The notes beneath the pieces are model-generated. The model was not told where the DNA came from. It made no database searches and saw only the letters and a list, made by a program, of their open reading frames with translations. Positions 44,163-52,446 of a DNA stretch of 64,000 nt are shown here, one piece after another. Each line of letters opens with the position of its first letter. Position 1 is the first letter of the stretch. The DNA comes from Psychrobacillus sp032154225 (GTDB lineage Bacteria; Bacillota; Bacilli; Bacillales_A; Planococcaceae). A program made the position numbers and the translations under genes. Location of the stretch: NCBI RefSeq assembly GCF_032154225.1, contig NZ_JALDYF010000003.1, positions 248,001 to 312,000 of the forward strand, in the 5' to 3' direction.

Positions 44163-44192
44163 GTTCTTTTTAGCGACATCTTTTTATTAAGA

Positions 44193-44241
44193 AAGTCCAA
44201 GGGATTAAGCTTTTTTTGAAGCTGTTTCCTTGGACTTTTTT
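44193..44241 (+). terminator. Intrinsic terminator of the aminopeptidase gene
   Basis: AAGTCCAAGG pairs with CCTTGGACTT around an internal AAGC/GCTT helix, followed by a T-run. Confidence 0.8.
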
Positions 44242-44390
44242 ATTTTAAGTTTTTATACTTTATCCTCTCTTGATTGAAGCAAACCAAACAATTCAACTTC
44301 TTTAATTACTTCGAAAGATAGTCTTCAACTACCAATAATGGGATTTCCAGAAGATCTGAGACTTCCAATGGCGACATTCCTTACACACAA

Positions 44391-44418
44391 AAAGTCCTCC
44401 TATACTGGAGGACTCTTT
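44391..44418 (-). terminator. Intrinsic terminator of the yhc-like ABC operon
   Basis: AAAGTCCTCC pairs with GGAGGACTCTTT around a 6-base loop, with a T-run on the minus strand, just after the last permease gene. Confidence 0.8.
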
Positions 44419-44423
44419 ACATT

Positions 44424-45365
44424 TTATGCCGTTATATCACGCTTCGTAAACGTTACATAACTAATCACAAGGAACACAAGAAGATAAACGGAAAGAACAG
44501 CAATTGAGAAGCCCATCGTGATACCTTCCACAATTCTGAAATTGGATTCATATATCGTCAAATCCATATGGGTAAAGACAATATACTTCACCACTTCATA
44601 TTTCGAAAGTAACATGACAACGGTACTACCCGTGAAGTAGCTGAATAAAGAAAGACCAATCGCCAGTGAGCTAGAACGGAAAACACTCCCAATCATAAAA
44701 GCGAATGTTCCTGTCACAAAGACATTTGCAAACGACAAGAGCAGCATATAAAGCCCTCTTCCCCAAACGGATACCTCTACTACCTCTTTACCATTCCACG
44801 CAAGTTCTTGACCACCTCCAGATGGAAAGATGACAAAGGCAGAAATAACGGAAACACCAAAACCAACAAGCATAAGAACGATGCCAAACAAAATAACCGT
44901 CATATATTTCGACGTAAGGATCTTCCATCTTTTCACCGGACGGGACAGCAACATTTTAATCGTCCCTTGAGAAAACTCAGACGCCACAATCCCTGCTGCA
45001 ACAATGACTACCAGCAACACAACAATAGAGCCAACACCTGAAGAATCCATAATCATTTTTTCACGGCTGTTGTTATCCAATGGCTCTATTGAATTCGCAA
45101 GTCGATATTCGAGTACTTTTACCGTACCTTCGAGCCGTTCGCGTGCAGTGTCAGCAAGTGTTGGTGCTTTAAGCTCCTCCTTTGTATCCGTCAGTTCTGC
45201 TTGCACAGATGTTTTCCAATCTGGTTTTTCAAAATTATTCGTCGTTTCTATCCACTTATTTAACCCGAACATTCCGACAATCATAACTACAAGTAGGCCT
45301 ACCATAACCCACGTACCTTTTTTACTCCATAACTTCATCCATTCATTTTGCATGAGCTTCAGCAA
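44424..45365 (-). CDS. yhcI: ABC-2 type permease, YhcI-like
   Basis: 313 aa, probably from a TTG at 45365 that is 8 bases after AGGAGG; the GTG at 45374 is too close to it. About six hydrophobic segments, a large extracytoplasmic loop after the first helix, and ASEFSQGTIKMLLSRPVKRWKIL near 137 are typical of BcrB/NatB-type permeases. It overlaps the yhcH-like ATPase gene and is its membrane partner. The operon matches B. subtilis yhcEFGHI in order. Confidence 0.85.
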   Translation of the reverse strand: MLKLMQNEWMKLWSKKGTWVMVGLLVVMIVGMFGLNKWIETTNNFEKPDWKTSVQAELTDTKEELKAPTLADTARERLEGTVKVLEYRLANSIEPLDNNSREKMIMDSSGVGSIVVLLVVIVAAGIVASEFSQGTIKMLLSRPVKRWKILTSKYMTVILFGIVLMLVGFGVSVISAFVIFPSGGGQELAWNGKEVVEVSVWGRGLYMLLLSFANVFVTGTFAFMIGSVFRSSSLAIGLSLFSYFTGSTVVMLLSKYEVVKYIVFTHMDLTIYESNFRIVEGITMGFSIAVLSVYLLVFLVISYVTFTKRDITA

Positions 45366-46266
45366 TTTGGCCACCTCCTGTCATTTCTAAAAATTGATCT
45401 TCAAGTGTTTTGCGATGCGGCTGGATAGCGAACAATTGCATTTCTTGTGCCGTCATCTGCTGAACAAGTCCTGGAATTTGCGTTTTTTCCGCTTTGATAA
45501 TAAAACCTTCTTCGTATGCTTCAAACGTGAATCCTTCTGCTTTCAATATACTTTCCATTCTATCCATCGGAGCAGCTTCGATATAATAAAAAGAATCCTG
45601 CGTTTCTGACATTTCTCGAATATCAATTAATTTTCCGTTCTGAATAACTGCAATCCGATCGCACATTAATTCAATTTCCGACAACATATGGCTCGATACG
45701 AATACCGAAACGCCTTCTTTCTCTGCAATGCTTCTAAGATAAGTTCGAAACTCACGAATTCCCGCTGGATCAAGGCCATTCGTAGGTTCATCGAGGATCA
45801 AAAACTTCGGTCGATGTAAAAGCGCTTGCGCAAGTCCTAAACGTTGTCGCATACCAAGTGAATACGTCGATACTTTCTCATGAATCCGATTTTGCATGCC
45901 TACTTGATCGATAACCTCATCAATACGAGCTTTCGTTACGCCATCATGCATGCGAGCAAAGTGCACGAGATTTTTATAACCAGACATAAACTTATACATT
46001 TCTGGATTTTCAACAATAACGCCAACTTTCGAAAGTCCTCCTTCAAAATCGTCTGCCAGTGAAACTCCATCAATGACAACATCTCCACCAGATGGCTTCA
46101 TCAGACCCGCCATCATCCGAATCGTCGTCGTTTTCCCCGCCCCGTTTGGTCCAAGAAATCCTGTAATTTGCCCCGGATACAACGCCAAATTCAAGTTATG
46201 AATAATCTTTTTCTTACCAATCGTTTTCGATAAACTTTTCAATTCTACTACTGGTTTCATTTCCAC
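45343..46266 (-). CDS. yhcH: ABC transporter ATPase, YhcH-like
   Basis: 307 aa from a GTG at 46266, 9 bases after GGGAGG; the frame extending to 46320 runs through a duplicated 60-bp sequence and is not real protein. Walker A is GPNGAGKTT near 39, the signature YSLGMRQRLGLAQALL near 137, Walker B FLILDEPTNGLDP near 158. A C-terminal extension after residue 220 is typical of BcrA/YhcH-type ATPases. Its SD and start lie inside copy A of the direct repeat. Confidence 0.9.
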   Translation of the reverse strand: MEMKPVVELKSLSKTIGKKKIIHNLNLALYPGQITGFLGPNGAGKTTTIRMMAGLMKPSGGDVVIDGVSLADDFEGGLSKVGVIVENPEMYKFMSGYKNLVHFARMHDGVTKARIDEVIDQVGMQNRIHEKVSTYSLGMRQRLGLAQALLHRPKFLILDEPTNGLDPAGIREFRTYLRSIAEKEGVSVFVSSHMLSEIELMCDRIAVIQNGKLIDIREMSETQDSFYYIEAAPMDRMESILKAEGFTFEAYEEGFIIKAEKTQIPGLVQQMTAQEMQLFAIQPHRKTLEDQFLEMTGGGQIAEAHAK

Positions 46267-46320
46267 GTCAACATTCCTCCCTAAACAATGACACCATCCA
46301 CGTGGTGGCATCTTTCCCAT
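46261..46320. repeat. 60-bp direct repeat, copy A
   Basis: Identical over all 60 positions to 46966-47025, starting TTCCACGTCAACATTCCTCC and ending GTGGCATCTTTCCCAT. It carries the SD and GTG start of the yhcH-like gene and a pseudo-copy of the end of the yhcG-like gene. The CPBP gene lies between the copies, 705 bp apart start to start. Confidence 0.95.
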
Positions 46321-46328
46321 ACAAAGAC

Positions 46329-46940
46329 TTAAAAAATAGTAAACATCGAAAAAATAGATGCTAAGGCATTAGCACAACCATGAAGCAACCAACTTGAAAG
46401 GATGGAACCACCTGATTGTTTTTCGTTAATCCACCCCATTAACCACCCTGCAATGCCAGTCATTAAAATAATGACTAGTGTTCCAAGTAAACCAGCTAAC
46501 GATACAAACATTACGCCATGTACCAATCCAAATAATAAACCTTGAATAGCATTACCCATGTTGAATCCAAATTTCCCTACAAGCCTCTTTGTTAGAAATC
46601 CCCTAAAGAATAGTTCCTCTGAAAATCCTGTTTGTACAAAAGCGTAAATTAACACAGGAATGATAACAGCAATACCTGCTCCTTCAAATTGTGAGGTTGC
46701 CAGATCAGAACTATCCACAAATAAGGGAACGACCAAAAATGAGACAACAAATAACAGGACTAAAGACAACATGAAAGTAATTATAAATTTTTTCTTATCT
46801 TGAACAACCGGAATTTTAATTCCTATCCAATTTAAAAAACTTGATTTCTTTCTACCGCTAAAAAACCACCAAATAAAAGGGATAATTGAAAACAATAGAA
46901 TCTGCAAAATGGCACTTATTATTAAATTAATACTTTGCAT
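46329..46940 (-). CDS. CPBP family intramembrane metalloprotease
   Basis: 203 aa from the ATG at 46940 with GGGGGAATG upstream; the longer frame to 46979 overlaps the SD region. About six hydrophobic segments. The three CPBP motifs are present: SEELFFRGFL near residue 100 (EExxxR), FGLVHG near 131, and LLHGCANAL near 186. CPBP (Abi, CAAX-like) proteases occur in bacteriocin self-immunity and membrane processing. It is inserted between the two ATPase genes of a yhc-like operon, flanked by a perfect 60-bp repeat. Confidence 0.88.
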   Translation of the reverse strand: MQSINLIISAILQILLFSIIPFIWWFFSGRKKSSFLNWIGIKIPVVQDKKKFIITFMLSLVLLFVVSFLVVPLFVDSSDLATSQFEGAGIAVIIPVLIYAFVQTGFSEELFFRGFLTKRLVGKFGFNMGNAIQGLLFGLVHGVMFVSLAGLLGTLVIILMTGIAGWLMGWINEKQSGGSILSSWLLHGCANALASIFSMFTIF

Positions 46941-46965
46941 CTTACATTCCCCCGCTATGAGTCGG

Positions 46966-47025
46966 TTCCACGTCAACATTCCTCCCTAAACAATGACACC
47001 ATCCACGTGGTGGCATCTTTCCCAT
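46966..47025. repeat. 60-bp direct repeat, copy B
   Basis: Identical to 46261-46320. In this copy the minus strand encodes the last 17 residues and stop of the yhcG-like ATPase (ending SLFREEC) plus a GGGAGG ribosome binding site, so it is the ancestral copy and copy A the duplicate. Confidence 0.95.
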
Positions 47026-47671
47026 GTAAATCTCGGATTTCATCCACCGCCTCATGTGCGATTATCCGGCTCCCTTTAAGTACTACGATTTCGTCGAGCA
47101 ATGGTTCCACTTCTTTTATTTCATGCGTTGACAGTATAACGGTTTGCCGCTCTGGATCCGTAAAACGGATAAGCCCTTTTGTAATATCAGACCGCACCAT
47201 CGGATCGAGCCCTGAGAACGGTTCATCTAACAAGTAATAAGCTGCTTCGCGGCCAAGCGTCACGGCAATTTTTACTCGTCCCCGGTTACCTTTCGATAAA
47301 TGCTTTATTTTCGAATCAAGTGACACATTCAAAAACTGTGCAATTTCCTTTGCTTTTGCTGGATTAAAATCAGCGAACTGTGACTCATAAAACTCAAATA
47401 ACTGACCTACAGTAAAATAAGGATAGAACAGATCAGCATCCGGCATATAAGCAATATTCGTAGCCATTTTTCGCGTTATTGGATTCCCACTAAACGTTGC
47501 ACTCCCTGAGTTTGGCGTCAACAATCCCGCTATCATTTTCAACAGCGTCGTCTTCCCACTGCCATTCTCCCCTACAAGGCCAATTATTTTCCCATGCGGC
47601 AACGACAGCGTGATATCCTCCAGCGCGCTCTTCCCACCATATTTCTTCGACACATTGTTCAACTCAATCAC
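46973..47671 (-). CDS. yhcG: ABC transporter ATPase, YhcG-like
   Basis: 232 aa from a GTG at 47671 with GGGGTGGG upstream, overlapping the end of the GntR gene. Walker A GENGSGKTT near 35; the signature motif is degenerate (LSKGNRGRVKIAVTLG near 130); Walker B YYLLDEPFSGLDP near 152. YtrB/YhcG-type ATPases with this LSKG signature form small export-type ABC systems. Its last codons lie in the 60-bp repeat. Confidence 0.9.
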   Translation of the reverse strand: MIELNNVSKKYGGKSALEDITLSLPHGKIIGLVGENGSGKTTLLKMIAGLLTPNSGSATFSGNPITRKMATNIAYMPDADLFYPYFTVGQLFEFYESQFADFNPAKAKEIAQFLNVSLDSKIKHLSKGNRGRVKIAVTLGREAAYYLLDEPFSGLDPMVRSDITKGLIRFTDPERQTVILSTHEIKEVEPLLDEIVVLKGSRIIAHEAVDEIRDLHGKDATTWMVSLFREEC

Positions 47672-48032
47672 ATTTCCCACCCCGCTCCTGTAAGTGTTGC
47701 ACGATTTCAGAAGTCGTAAAACCAAGTGCCTCCACACTTTGAATGAACGACGATACCAACTGTTCTTTCATTTCATCTCGAAGCACAGCAATCTTTCCTT
47801 TATCTTCCGTTACAAAAGATCCTTGCCCCCTCTTTGTTTCAGTAATCTCCATCTGCTCCAGCTCCTTATAGACACGCTGCATCGTATTGGCATTGACACC
47901 GGCTTCAATCGCATAATCACGAACGGACGGTAATTTCTCCCCTGGCTTCAACGTTCCTCGAATAATTTCACCCGTAATCCGGTCGATGAGCTGCTGGTAA
48001 ATTGGTTTGTCTGGAAGAAAATCTATGCCCAT
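47664..48032 (-). CDS. yhcF: GntR family regulator of the YtrA type, YhcF-like
   Basis: A 122-aa regulator. The winged helix is at residues 11-75 (LPSVRDYAIEAGVNANTMQRVYKELE), followed by a short dimerisation tail of about 45 residues, as in the YtrA subfamily. It overlaps the yhcG-like gene by 8 bp. YtrA proteins repress their own ABC operons through inverted repeats like AGTGTA-N12-TACACT, which is present upstream of the first gene. Confidence 0.9.
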   Translation of the reverse strand: MGIDFLPDKPIYQQLIDRITGEIIRGTLKPGEKLPSVRDYAIEAGVNANTMQRVYKELEQMEITETKRGQGSFVTEDKGKIAVLRDEMKEQLVSSFIQSVEALGFTTSEIVQHLQERGGKCD

Positions 48033-48034
48033 CG

Positions 48035-48808
48035 TTAGAACCTCACTTTCTTTTCAAATAATATTGATCCAGCAATAAAGTATATTGCAGTCATGACACC
48101 GTAAAGACATATACTGCCAATTGTTAAAATCGTTCCCCCAGGGACAATATAATTGCTATGCATTAAAAGATCCATCATCGCATGCGACCCATAAAAAGGT
48201 CCCATCTCCTTTACCTTTTGAAATCCCTCGCTAAACCAGACAAACCACCATGCATACAGCCAAACATTGACTAAGACAATCACAATAACTACAGCAGCTA
48301 GCCAACCAATGCGTGAACGAAACACTTGATAAATTGACCAGAAAAAATAACCGAGTGCCATTATATAAATAGAGTTCAACAAAATGGCTAAACCTACACG
48401 AAGGAACTGAACAATAATATCTACAACAGAAATTGTTCCACCTCCAACATAATAGAAGCCACCTATAACTATTCCACATAATAAAAGCGAGCAACTAATG
48501 ACAAAGACAACAAATACACCTTTCACTCCAGCAAGCTGCCACATCGGTGCTGGGGAATGAAGCCAAATGTCCGACCGCTTCATGTCTTTACCAAGACTAT
48601 CAAAAAACATTACCAGTGCATAAATCCAGTGGATCGTAAACAACATGCCGATAGTAAGCTGGATAGAAGTAGCAAACTCTTCAGGTACTCTGTAAATTAG
48701 GTGGCTCACATCTAGCACTACAATTGCAACAATGATAAAAACAAGGATGACAATTCCCCACTTCATCAGTGCCCACTCTTTTCGAAATAACCCTTCCCAT
48801 CTTTTCAT
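48035..48808 (-). CDS. YhcE-like membrane protein (2)
   Basis: 257 aa with about six hydrophobic segments. It shares KDMKRxDxWLHSxA near residue 76, YFFWxIY near 147 and the C-terminal LFEKKVRF with the upstream gene product, so the two are paralogues from a duplication. B. subtilis has a single yhcE at this place. It is probably a permease subunit of the YhcG system. CGTATG-coupled spacing of 5 bp to the upstream gene indicates one operon. Confidence 0.8.
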   Translation of the reverse strand: MKRWEGLFRKEWALMKWGIVILVFIIVAIVVLDVSHLIYRVPEEFATSIQLTIGMLFTIHWIYALVMFFDSLGKDMKRSDIWLHSPAPMWQLAGVKGVFVVFVISCSLLLCGIVIGGFYYVGGGTISVVDIIVQFLRVGLAILLNSIYIMALGYFFWSIYQVFRSRIGWLAAVVIVIVLVNVWLYAWWFVWFSEGFQKVKEMGPFYGSHAMMDLLMHSNYIVPGGTILTIGSICLYGVMTAIYFIAGSILFEKKVRF

Positions 48809-48813
48809 ACGAT

Positions 48814-49596
48814 TTACAACCTCACTTTCTTCTCAAAAAGAACAGTTGCCACAACGAACATTATCGTTATGAAAAATATACCAAATACAACTTCCCCCAT
48901 ATAAAAAGTCGTCTCGGTCAGCGTAAAATAGCCGTTCCCGTCATCAAATATATCTTTTTTTAGTGGCAGTAAATCAATTCGACCGACATTGACCATCTTG
49001 CTGTATATCTCCGTCCTTCCAATTCTTTCGACCACCAACAATGAAAAGCAAAACAAAAGTATAGTGATAGGAATTGAGAACCCTATAAGATAAGGCTTCA
49101 ACAATCGATATATGACCCAGAAAAAGTATCCGATAGCCATGATTGAAATCGAACCTCCAAATGATACGACGACGAAAATACTGCCGTAAAATAACAATGC
49201 ATCGATCGTCATAATAGATGGCGCTAGCAATGCGTATTGAACTGCAAGAACCATTGTGGGGATTAGTAATCCAACAGCACCAATTAGCGTTGCAAGAAAC
49301 ACTTTCAATCCAACCAGTTTAAAAATGGAAGCATCGGAATGTAACCATACATCTGGACGCTTCATATCCTTCTCCAGCATTGTAAATAAAGCAACCCCTG
49401 GCACAACTACAGTTGCGCTCGCCCATATAAAACAGATAACAATTGTAAATTCAAAAATACGTTCTTCGGATCCAAAAGATTTGGATAGTAGTAGAGGAAG
49501 AAATGACATTGCAATAATTCCAAGCAATGCACTAGCAAGTAGCAAGCCCCTCATCGACAACCACTCTTTTTTCAATAACCCATTCCACTGTTTCAT
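48814..49596 (-). CDS. YhcE-like membrane protein (1)
   Basis: 260 aa with about six hydrophobic segments, homologous to the next gene product (MKQWNGLLKKEW start, KDMKRPDVWLHS near 78, LFEKKVRL end). First gene of the operon. AAGGAG lies 7 bases before the ATG. Duplicated YhcE-like subunits may form a heterodimeric permease for the YhcG ATPase. Confidence 0.8.
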   Translation of the reverse strand: MKQWNGLLKKEWLSMRGLLLASALLGIIAMSFLPLLLSKSFGSEERIFEFTIVICFIWASATVVVPGVALFTMLEKDMKRPDVWLHSDASIFKLVGLKVFLATLIGAVGLLIPTMVLAVQYALLAPSIMTIDALLFYGSIFVVVSFGGSISIMAIGYFFWVIYRLLKPYLIGFSIPITILLFCFSLLVVERIGRTEIYSKMVNVGRIDLLPLKKDIFDDGNGYFTLTETTFYMGEVVFGIFFITIMFVVATVLFEKKVRL

Positions 49597-49617
49597 TATT
49601 GTATCTCCTTTTGTATC

Positions 49618-49641
49618 AGTGTATTAGTTAGATGGTACACT
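49618..49641. promoter_or_regulatory. YtrA/YhcF-type operator
   Basis: AGTGTA-N12-TACACT, perfect 6-bp arms, lies 22 bp before the first gene of the yhc-like operon. It closely resembles the inverted repeat reported for B. subtilis YtrA (AGTGTA-N13-AACACT). Confidence 0.75.
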
Positions 49642-49734
49642 GTTGATTAGAAGTTTGTAAAGGGATTTGTTGGAATAATTTTTTAGTATAATTTGCGTTT
49701 ATGTATTGGTATACAAAAAAGATCATAGCATTAC

Positions 49735-49778
49735 GAAAAAAGGTGTGCCATCAGTGATCTTTCACTTGGTACACCTTC
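49735..49778 (-). terminator. Orphan minus-strand terminator-like hairpin
   Basis: AAGGTGT-CCA-AGTGA pairs with TCACT-TGG-ACACCTT, and on the minus strand is followed by TTTTTT. No minus-strand gene lies upstream of it, since the next gene is on the plus strand from 49921. It may end a small RNA or be the relic of a lost gene. Confidence 0.55.
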
Positions 49779-49920
49779 TTGCTATATATGGAAATCGGTA
49801 GTGGGAATTTCACTTCATTCAGTAATTATGTAGCCCTAGAAAAAAAGTGAGAGTTTTAAGTCGCGAGCTTCGATATAGTTAGTGAAAAAGCTTTTTCGAA
49901 TAAATAAAGGAGTGGAAATA

Positions 49921-50484
49921 ATGCGAAGTACTTCTAAAAATTTCGTTATACGTTTGCAAAAACAAAAAGATGATGCACTTGAATATGTGATTGATCACTA
50001 CTCTGCTTTCGTAAATGCTATTGCTTATAAAGTTCTCTCTGCAATTAATCCCGATTCTATTGATGACTGCGTGAATGATGTTTTTTTAGCTGTATGGCAA
50101 AATGCAAGTCAATTTAAAGGGGAACCAGAAGACTTTAAAAAATGGATAGGTATGATGACGAAATATAAAGCCATTGATATCTTTCGGAAACTCGAAAAGC
50201 AACAAGCACGTGAACTGAGTGATGATTTACTGGAACAAAAGTCAACATTCGAAGACTTACAAGAGCAACTTGTGAAAAACGAGGAAAAGAAAGACTTATT
50301 ATTCGCTATTAGCAAGTTGGAAAGCATCGACCGCGATATTTTTATGATGAAATACTATTTGCAGCTATCCGCTATTGAAATTGCAGAAGCACTTAATTTA
50401 TCAAAAGCAGCCGTTGAAAATCGACTATACCGCGGGAAGAAAAAGTTGGCCACTACGATTCAACTAAAGGAGCGATTCATATGA
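49921..50484 (+). CDS. RNA polymerase sigma factor, sigma-70 (ECF-like) family
   Basis: 187 aa from the ATG at 49921, which follows AAAGGAG; the frame from 49882 adds 13 residues without an SD. Region 2 spans residues about 16-75 (DDCVNDVFLAVWQNASQFKG, then WIGMMTKYKAIDIFRK) and region 4 about 115-165 (SAIEIAEALNLSKAAVENRLYRGKKKL). It is coupled by ATGA overlap to an anti-sigma-like gene. The stress it answers is unknown. Confidence 0.9.
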   Translation: MRSTSKNFVIRLQKQKDDALEYVIDHYSAFVNAIAYKVLSAINPDSIDDCVNDVFLAVWQNASQFKGEPEDFKKWIGMMTKYKAIDIFRKLEKQQARELSDDLLEQKSTFEDLQEQLVKNEEKKDLLFAISKLESIDRDIFMMKYYLQLSAIEIAEALNLSKAAVENRLYRGKKKLATTIQLKERFI

Positions 50485-51506
50485 CGAAGAGCTATAAAGA
50501 CTGGTTAAATTTAGATGTAGAAAATTTGGAACCTATACAACTGCCCAAGTCTAAGAAGATTGACATTAAAAAAAATATACTTGTAAGTCATAAAAAGAAA
50601 CCTTTTATGCGATTGCGTCATCTATCTGCCGCAGCTATTTTCTGCATTAGTGCAGTTACAGTAATTGGTTTTACTTTCCCAACTGTTGCTTCACAAATTC
50701 CGTTTATGCAAAATGTCTTTTCCTATTTCCAAGATGATATGGACGTTGATTTTGAGAAGTATGCGACAGCCATTGGTCAAGTTCAAACAGATAATGGCAT
50801 TTCCGTCATGATTGACAACGCCATTTATGATGGTACAGCAATTACCGTGTCTTATGCAGTTGAAACAGACCAAGAGTTAGGAGATCGCCCCCGTGAAGAG
50901 AACTTTTTTGATATTGAGAAGTCAACAGGATGGTCAGCAACAGGTAAACCTTTTAGAAAAGTAAGCAACACGACATATGTTGGACTTGCCAAGATAACAC
51001 CAAAATTCGCAAATACTCCCCCAAATGAAGTAATCCTTTCTTGGGAGCCATACTCATTTACCAACACGGAAACGAATACAGAGTTTAAAGGAGATTGGCA
51101 ATTTGAGTTCAAACTAACAAAACTAGAAAGCAATTTCCAACTCATCAATGAGTCAATTGAACAACATGGCGTAACAGTAGTCATCAAAACATTCGAAACA
51201 AACGACATGTCTACCGTCATTCACTATGAGCAATTTATAGATGCAGACACTTTGAAGAGCTGGGATTCCGTCACAGCTCAGTTCGATACCATTCAAGATA
51301 ATCTCGGAAACACGTATCTATACAGTGGAAATACCAGCACTACCAGTGATAATGGGCGATCCTGGATATCGAGCGGCTCCATTCGAACTATAGATCCAAA
51401 TGCGACATCACTTACATTTGTGCCTACCATCTACTCTTCACTTGGTTTAGGCAAAGGGGTAGAAACGAAAGATATGGAACCTATTGTTATCGATTTACAG
51501 AAATAA
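50481..51506 (+). CDS. Membrane-anchored anti-sigma-like protein (DUF4179)
   Basis: 341 aa. A cytosolic N-terminus of about 45 basic residues precedes one membrane helix (AAIFCISAVTVIGFTFPTVA near 50-70). A large extracytoplasmic region of beta-rich sequence follows, beginning with the DUF4179-like VQTDNGISVMIDNAIYDGT near 100. It overlaps the sigma gene by 4 bp. The layout is that of anti-sigma factors holding their sigma at the membrane. The short N-terminus lacks a zinc motif. Confidence 0.85.
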   Translation: MTKSYKDWLNLDVENLEPIQLPKSKKIDIKKNILVSHKKKPFMRLRHLSAAAIFCISAVTVIGFTFPTVASQIPFMQNVFSYFQDDMDVDFEKYATAIGQVQTDNGISVMIDNAIYDGTAITVSYAVETDQELGDRPREENFFDIEKSTGWSATGKPFRKVSNTTYVGLAKITPKFANTPPNEVILSWEPYSFTNTETNTEFKGDWQFEFKLTKLESNFQLINESIEQHGVTVVIKTFETNDMSTVIHYEQFIDADTLKSWDSVTAQFDTIQDNLGNTYLYSGNTSTTSDNGRSWISSGSIRTIDPNATSLTFVPTIYSSLGLGKGVETKDMEPIVIDLQK

Positions 51507-51510
51507 AAAG

Positions 51511-51550
51511 AAAAGTCCTTTGTGCAGATATATACACAAAGGACCTTTTA
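51511..51550. terminator. Bidirectional intrinsic terminator
   Basis: AAAGTCCTTTGTG pairs with CACAAAGGACCTTT, between the convergent anti-sigma and HTH-lipoprotein genes. Confidence 0.8.
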
Positions 51551-51582
51551 TTAAATTTTTTTCAACTTCCTTTATCTAAACA

Positions 51583-52227
51583 TCAATTGTCCTCTATTTG
51601 AAAATATAATTCCTCACTATCACTTACAACAGTTATATCCCAATAGTCTCCATCAGAATGATAGGTTATTTCTTTTATGACCGGTATTAATAAATCTTCA
51701 TGATTATTTAACAATACTTGTATAACATCTTTTTCGGATAAGTCCGCTTTCCGAGGTTTAGTAGACTTTGAACTTGTAATCCGCTCACCCTTTGCTTGAC
51801 CGGGATAAGACTCTTCAATATTTTCGTAATATGCCTCTACTTTTTGTCCCAGTTCATATTTTTTATCATTGGTAGATATCCAAACAGCAGGATAATGGTC
51901 AATCAAGTTATTTGAATCACCATAAGTAGTTGCTTCTGGACTTACCACGAGTATCCGACCTTCTTCTTTATCAACAATATACCCTTCAATATTCGAACAA
52001 CCTGTTAATAGCAGTGTAAGTAAGATAAGACTCTTTTTGTTCATAAGATGATCAAGAGAAAGATTAAATGTTTGAGCGATTTGGACCACCATTTGCAAAT
52101 CAGGTAAATTTCGATTGTTTTCCCAACTAGAAACAGTTTGTCTTGATACATTTATTTTTTGAGTAAACTGTTCTTGAGTTAACTTATCGTTAGTTCTTAT
52201 CTTTTTAATTTGTGTTCCAAAATCCAT
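51583..52227 (-). CDS. Fusion of XRE HTH domain and DUF3221-like lipoprotein
   Basis: 214 aa from the ATG at 52227, 10 bases after AAGGAG. Residues 1-60 are a canonical XRE HTH (KLTQEQFTQKINVSRQTVSSWENNR) ending LSLDHL. Met62 then begins a complete lipoprotein signal peptide, NKKSLILLTLLLTGC, with the lipobox Cys at about 77. A DUF3221-like domain follows (GYIVDKEEGRILVVSP). No SD precedes Met62. Either a membrane-spanning one-piece regulator or a recent in-frame fusion of two genes. See findings. Confidence 0.75.
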   Translation of the reverse strand: MDFGTQIKKIRTNDKLTQEQFTQKINVSRQTVSSWENNRNLPDLQMVVQIAQTFNLSLDHLMNKKSLILLTLLLTGCSNIEGYIVDKEEGRILVVSPEATTYGDSNNLIDHYPAVWISTNDKKYELGQKVEAYYENIEESYPGQAKGERITSSKSTKPRKADLSEKDVIQVLLNNHEDLLIPVIKEITYHSDGDYWDITVVSDSEELYFQIEDN

Positions 52228-52258
52228 AGAATCAATTCTCCTTGTCAACTAATTTATA

Positions 52259-52446
52259 AATGGAAAATGCTTATTTTTAAAGATTGAGTATCAAGCAATA
52301 GCTATAAATCCGTGCTTGCGTAACTGTCATTTCCATATTTACATAACACTCATTATAGCAATTCGATGTTTAATTTGGGTCAAATGCACTTACTTAGCGG
52401 TTGAGATAAGAAGCAAATTTAGATTGACAACCTCGCTGCACCCGAA
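52259..52446. other. Spacer without a supported gene
   Basis: The region upstream of the HTH-lipoprotein gene up to the perfect hairpin at 52447. Short frames are present but have no SD and no recognisable protein. Confidence 0.4.

Noticed and set aside
46267..46320. N-terminal extension of the YhcH-like ATPase
   Set aside because: It translates the duplicated 60-bp segment in a different frame from the ATPase end; the SD and GTG at 46266 give a normal protein.
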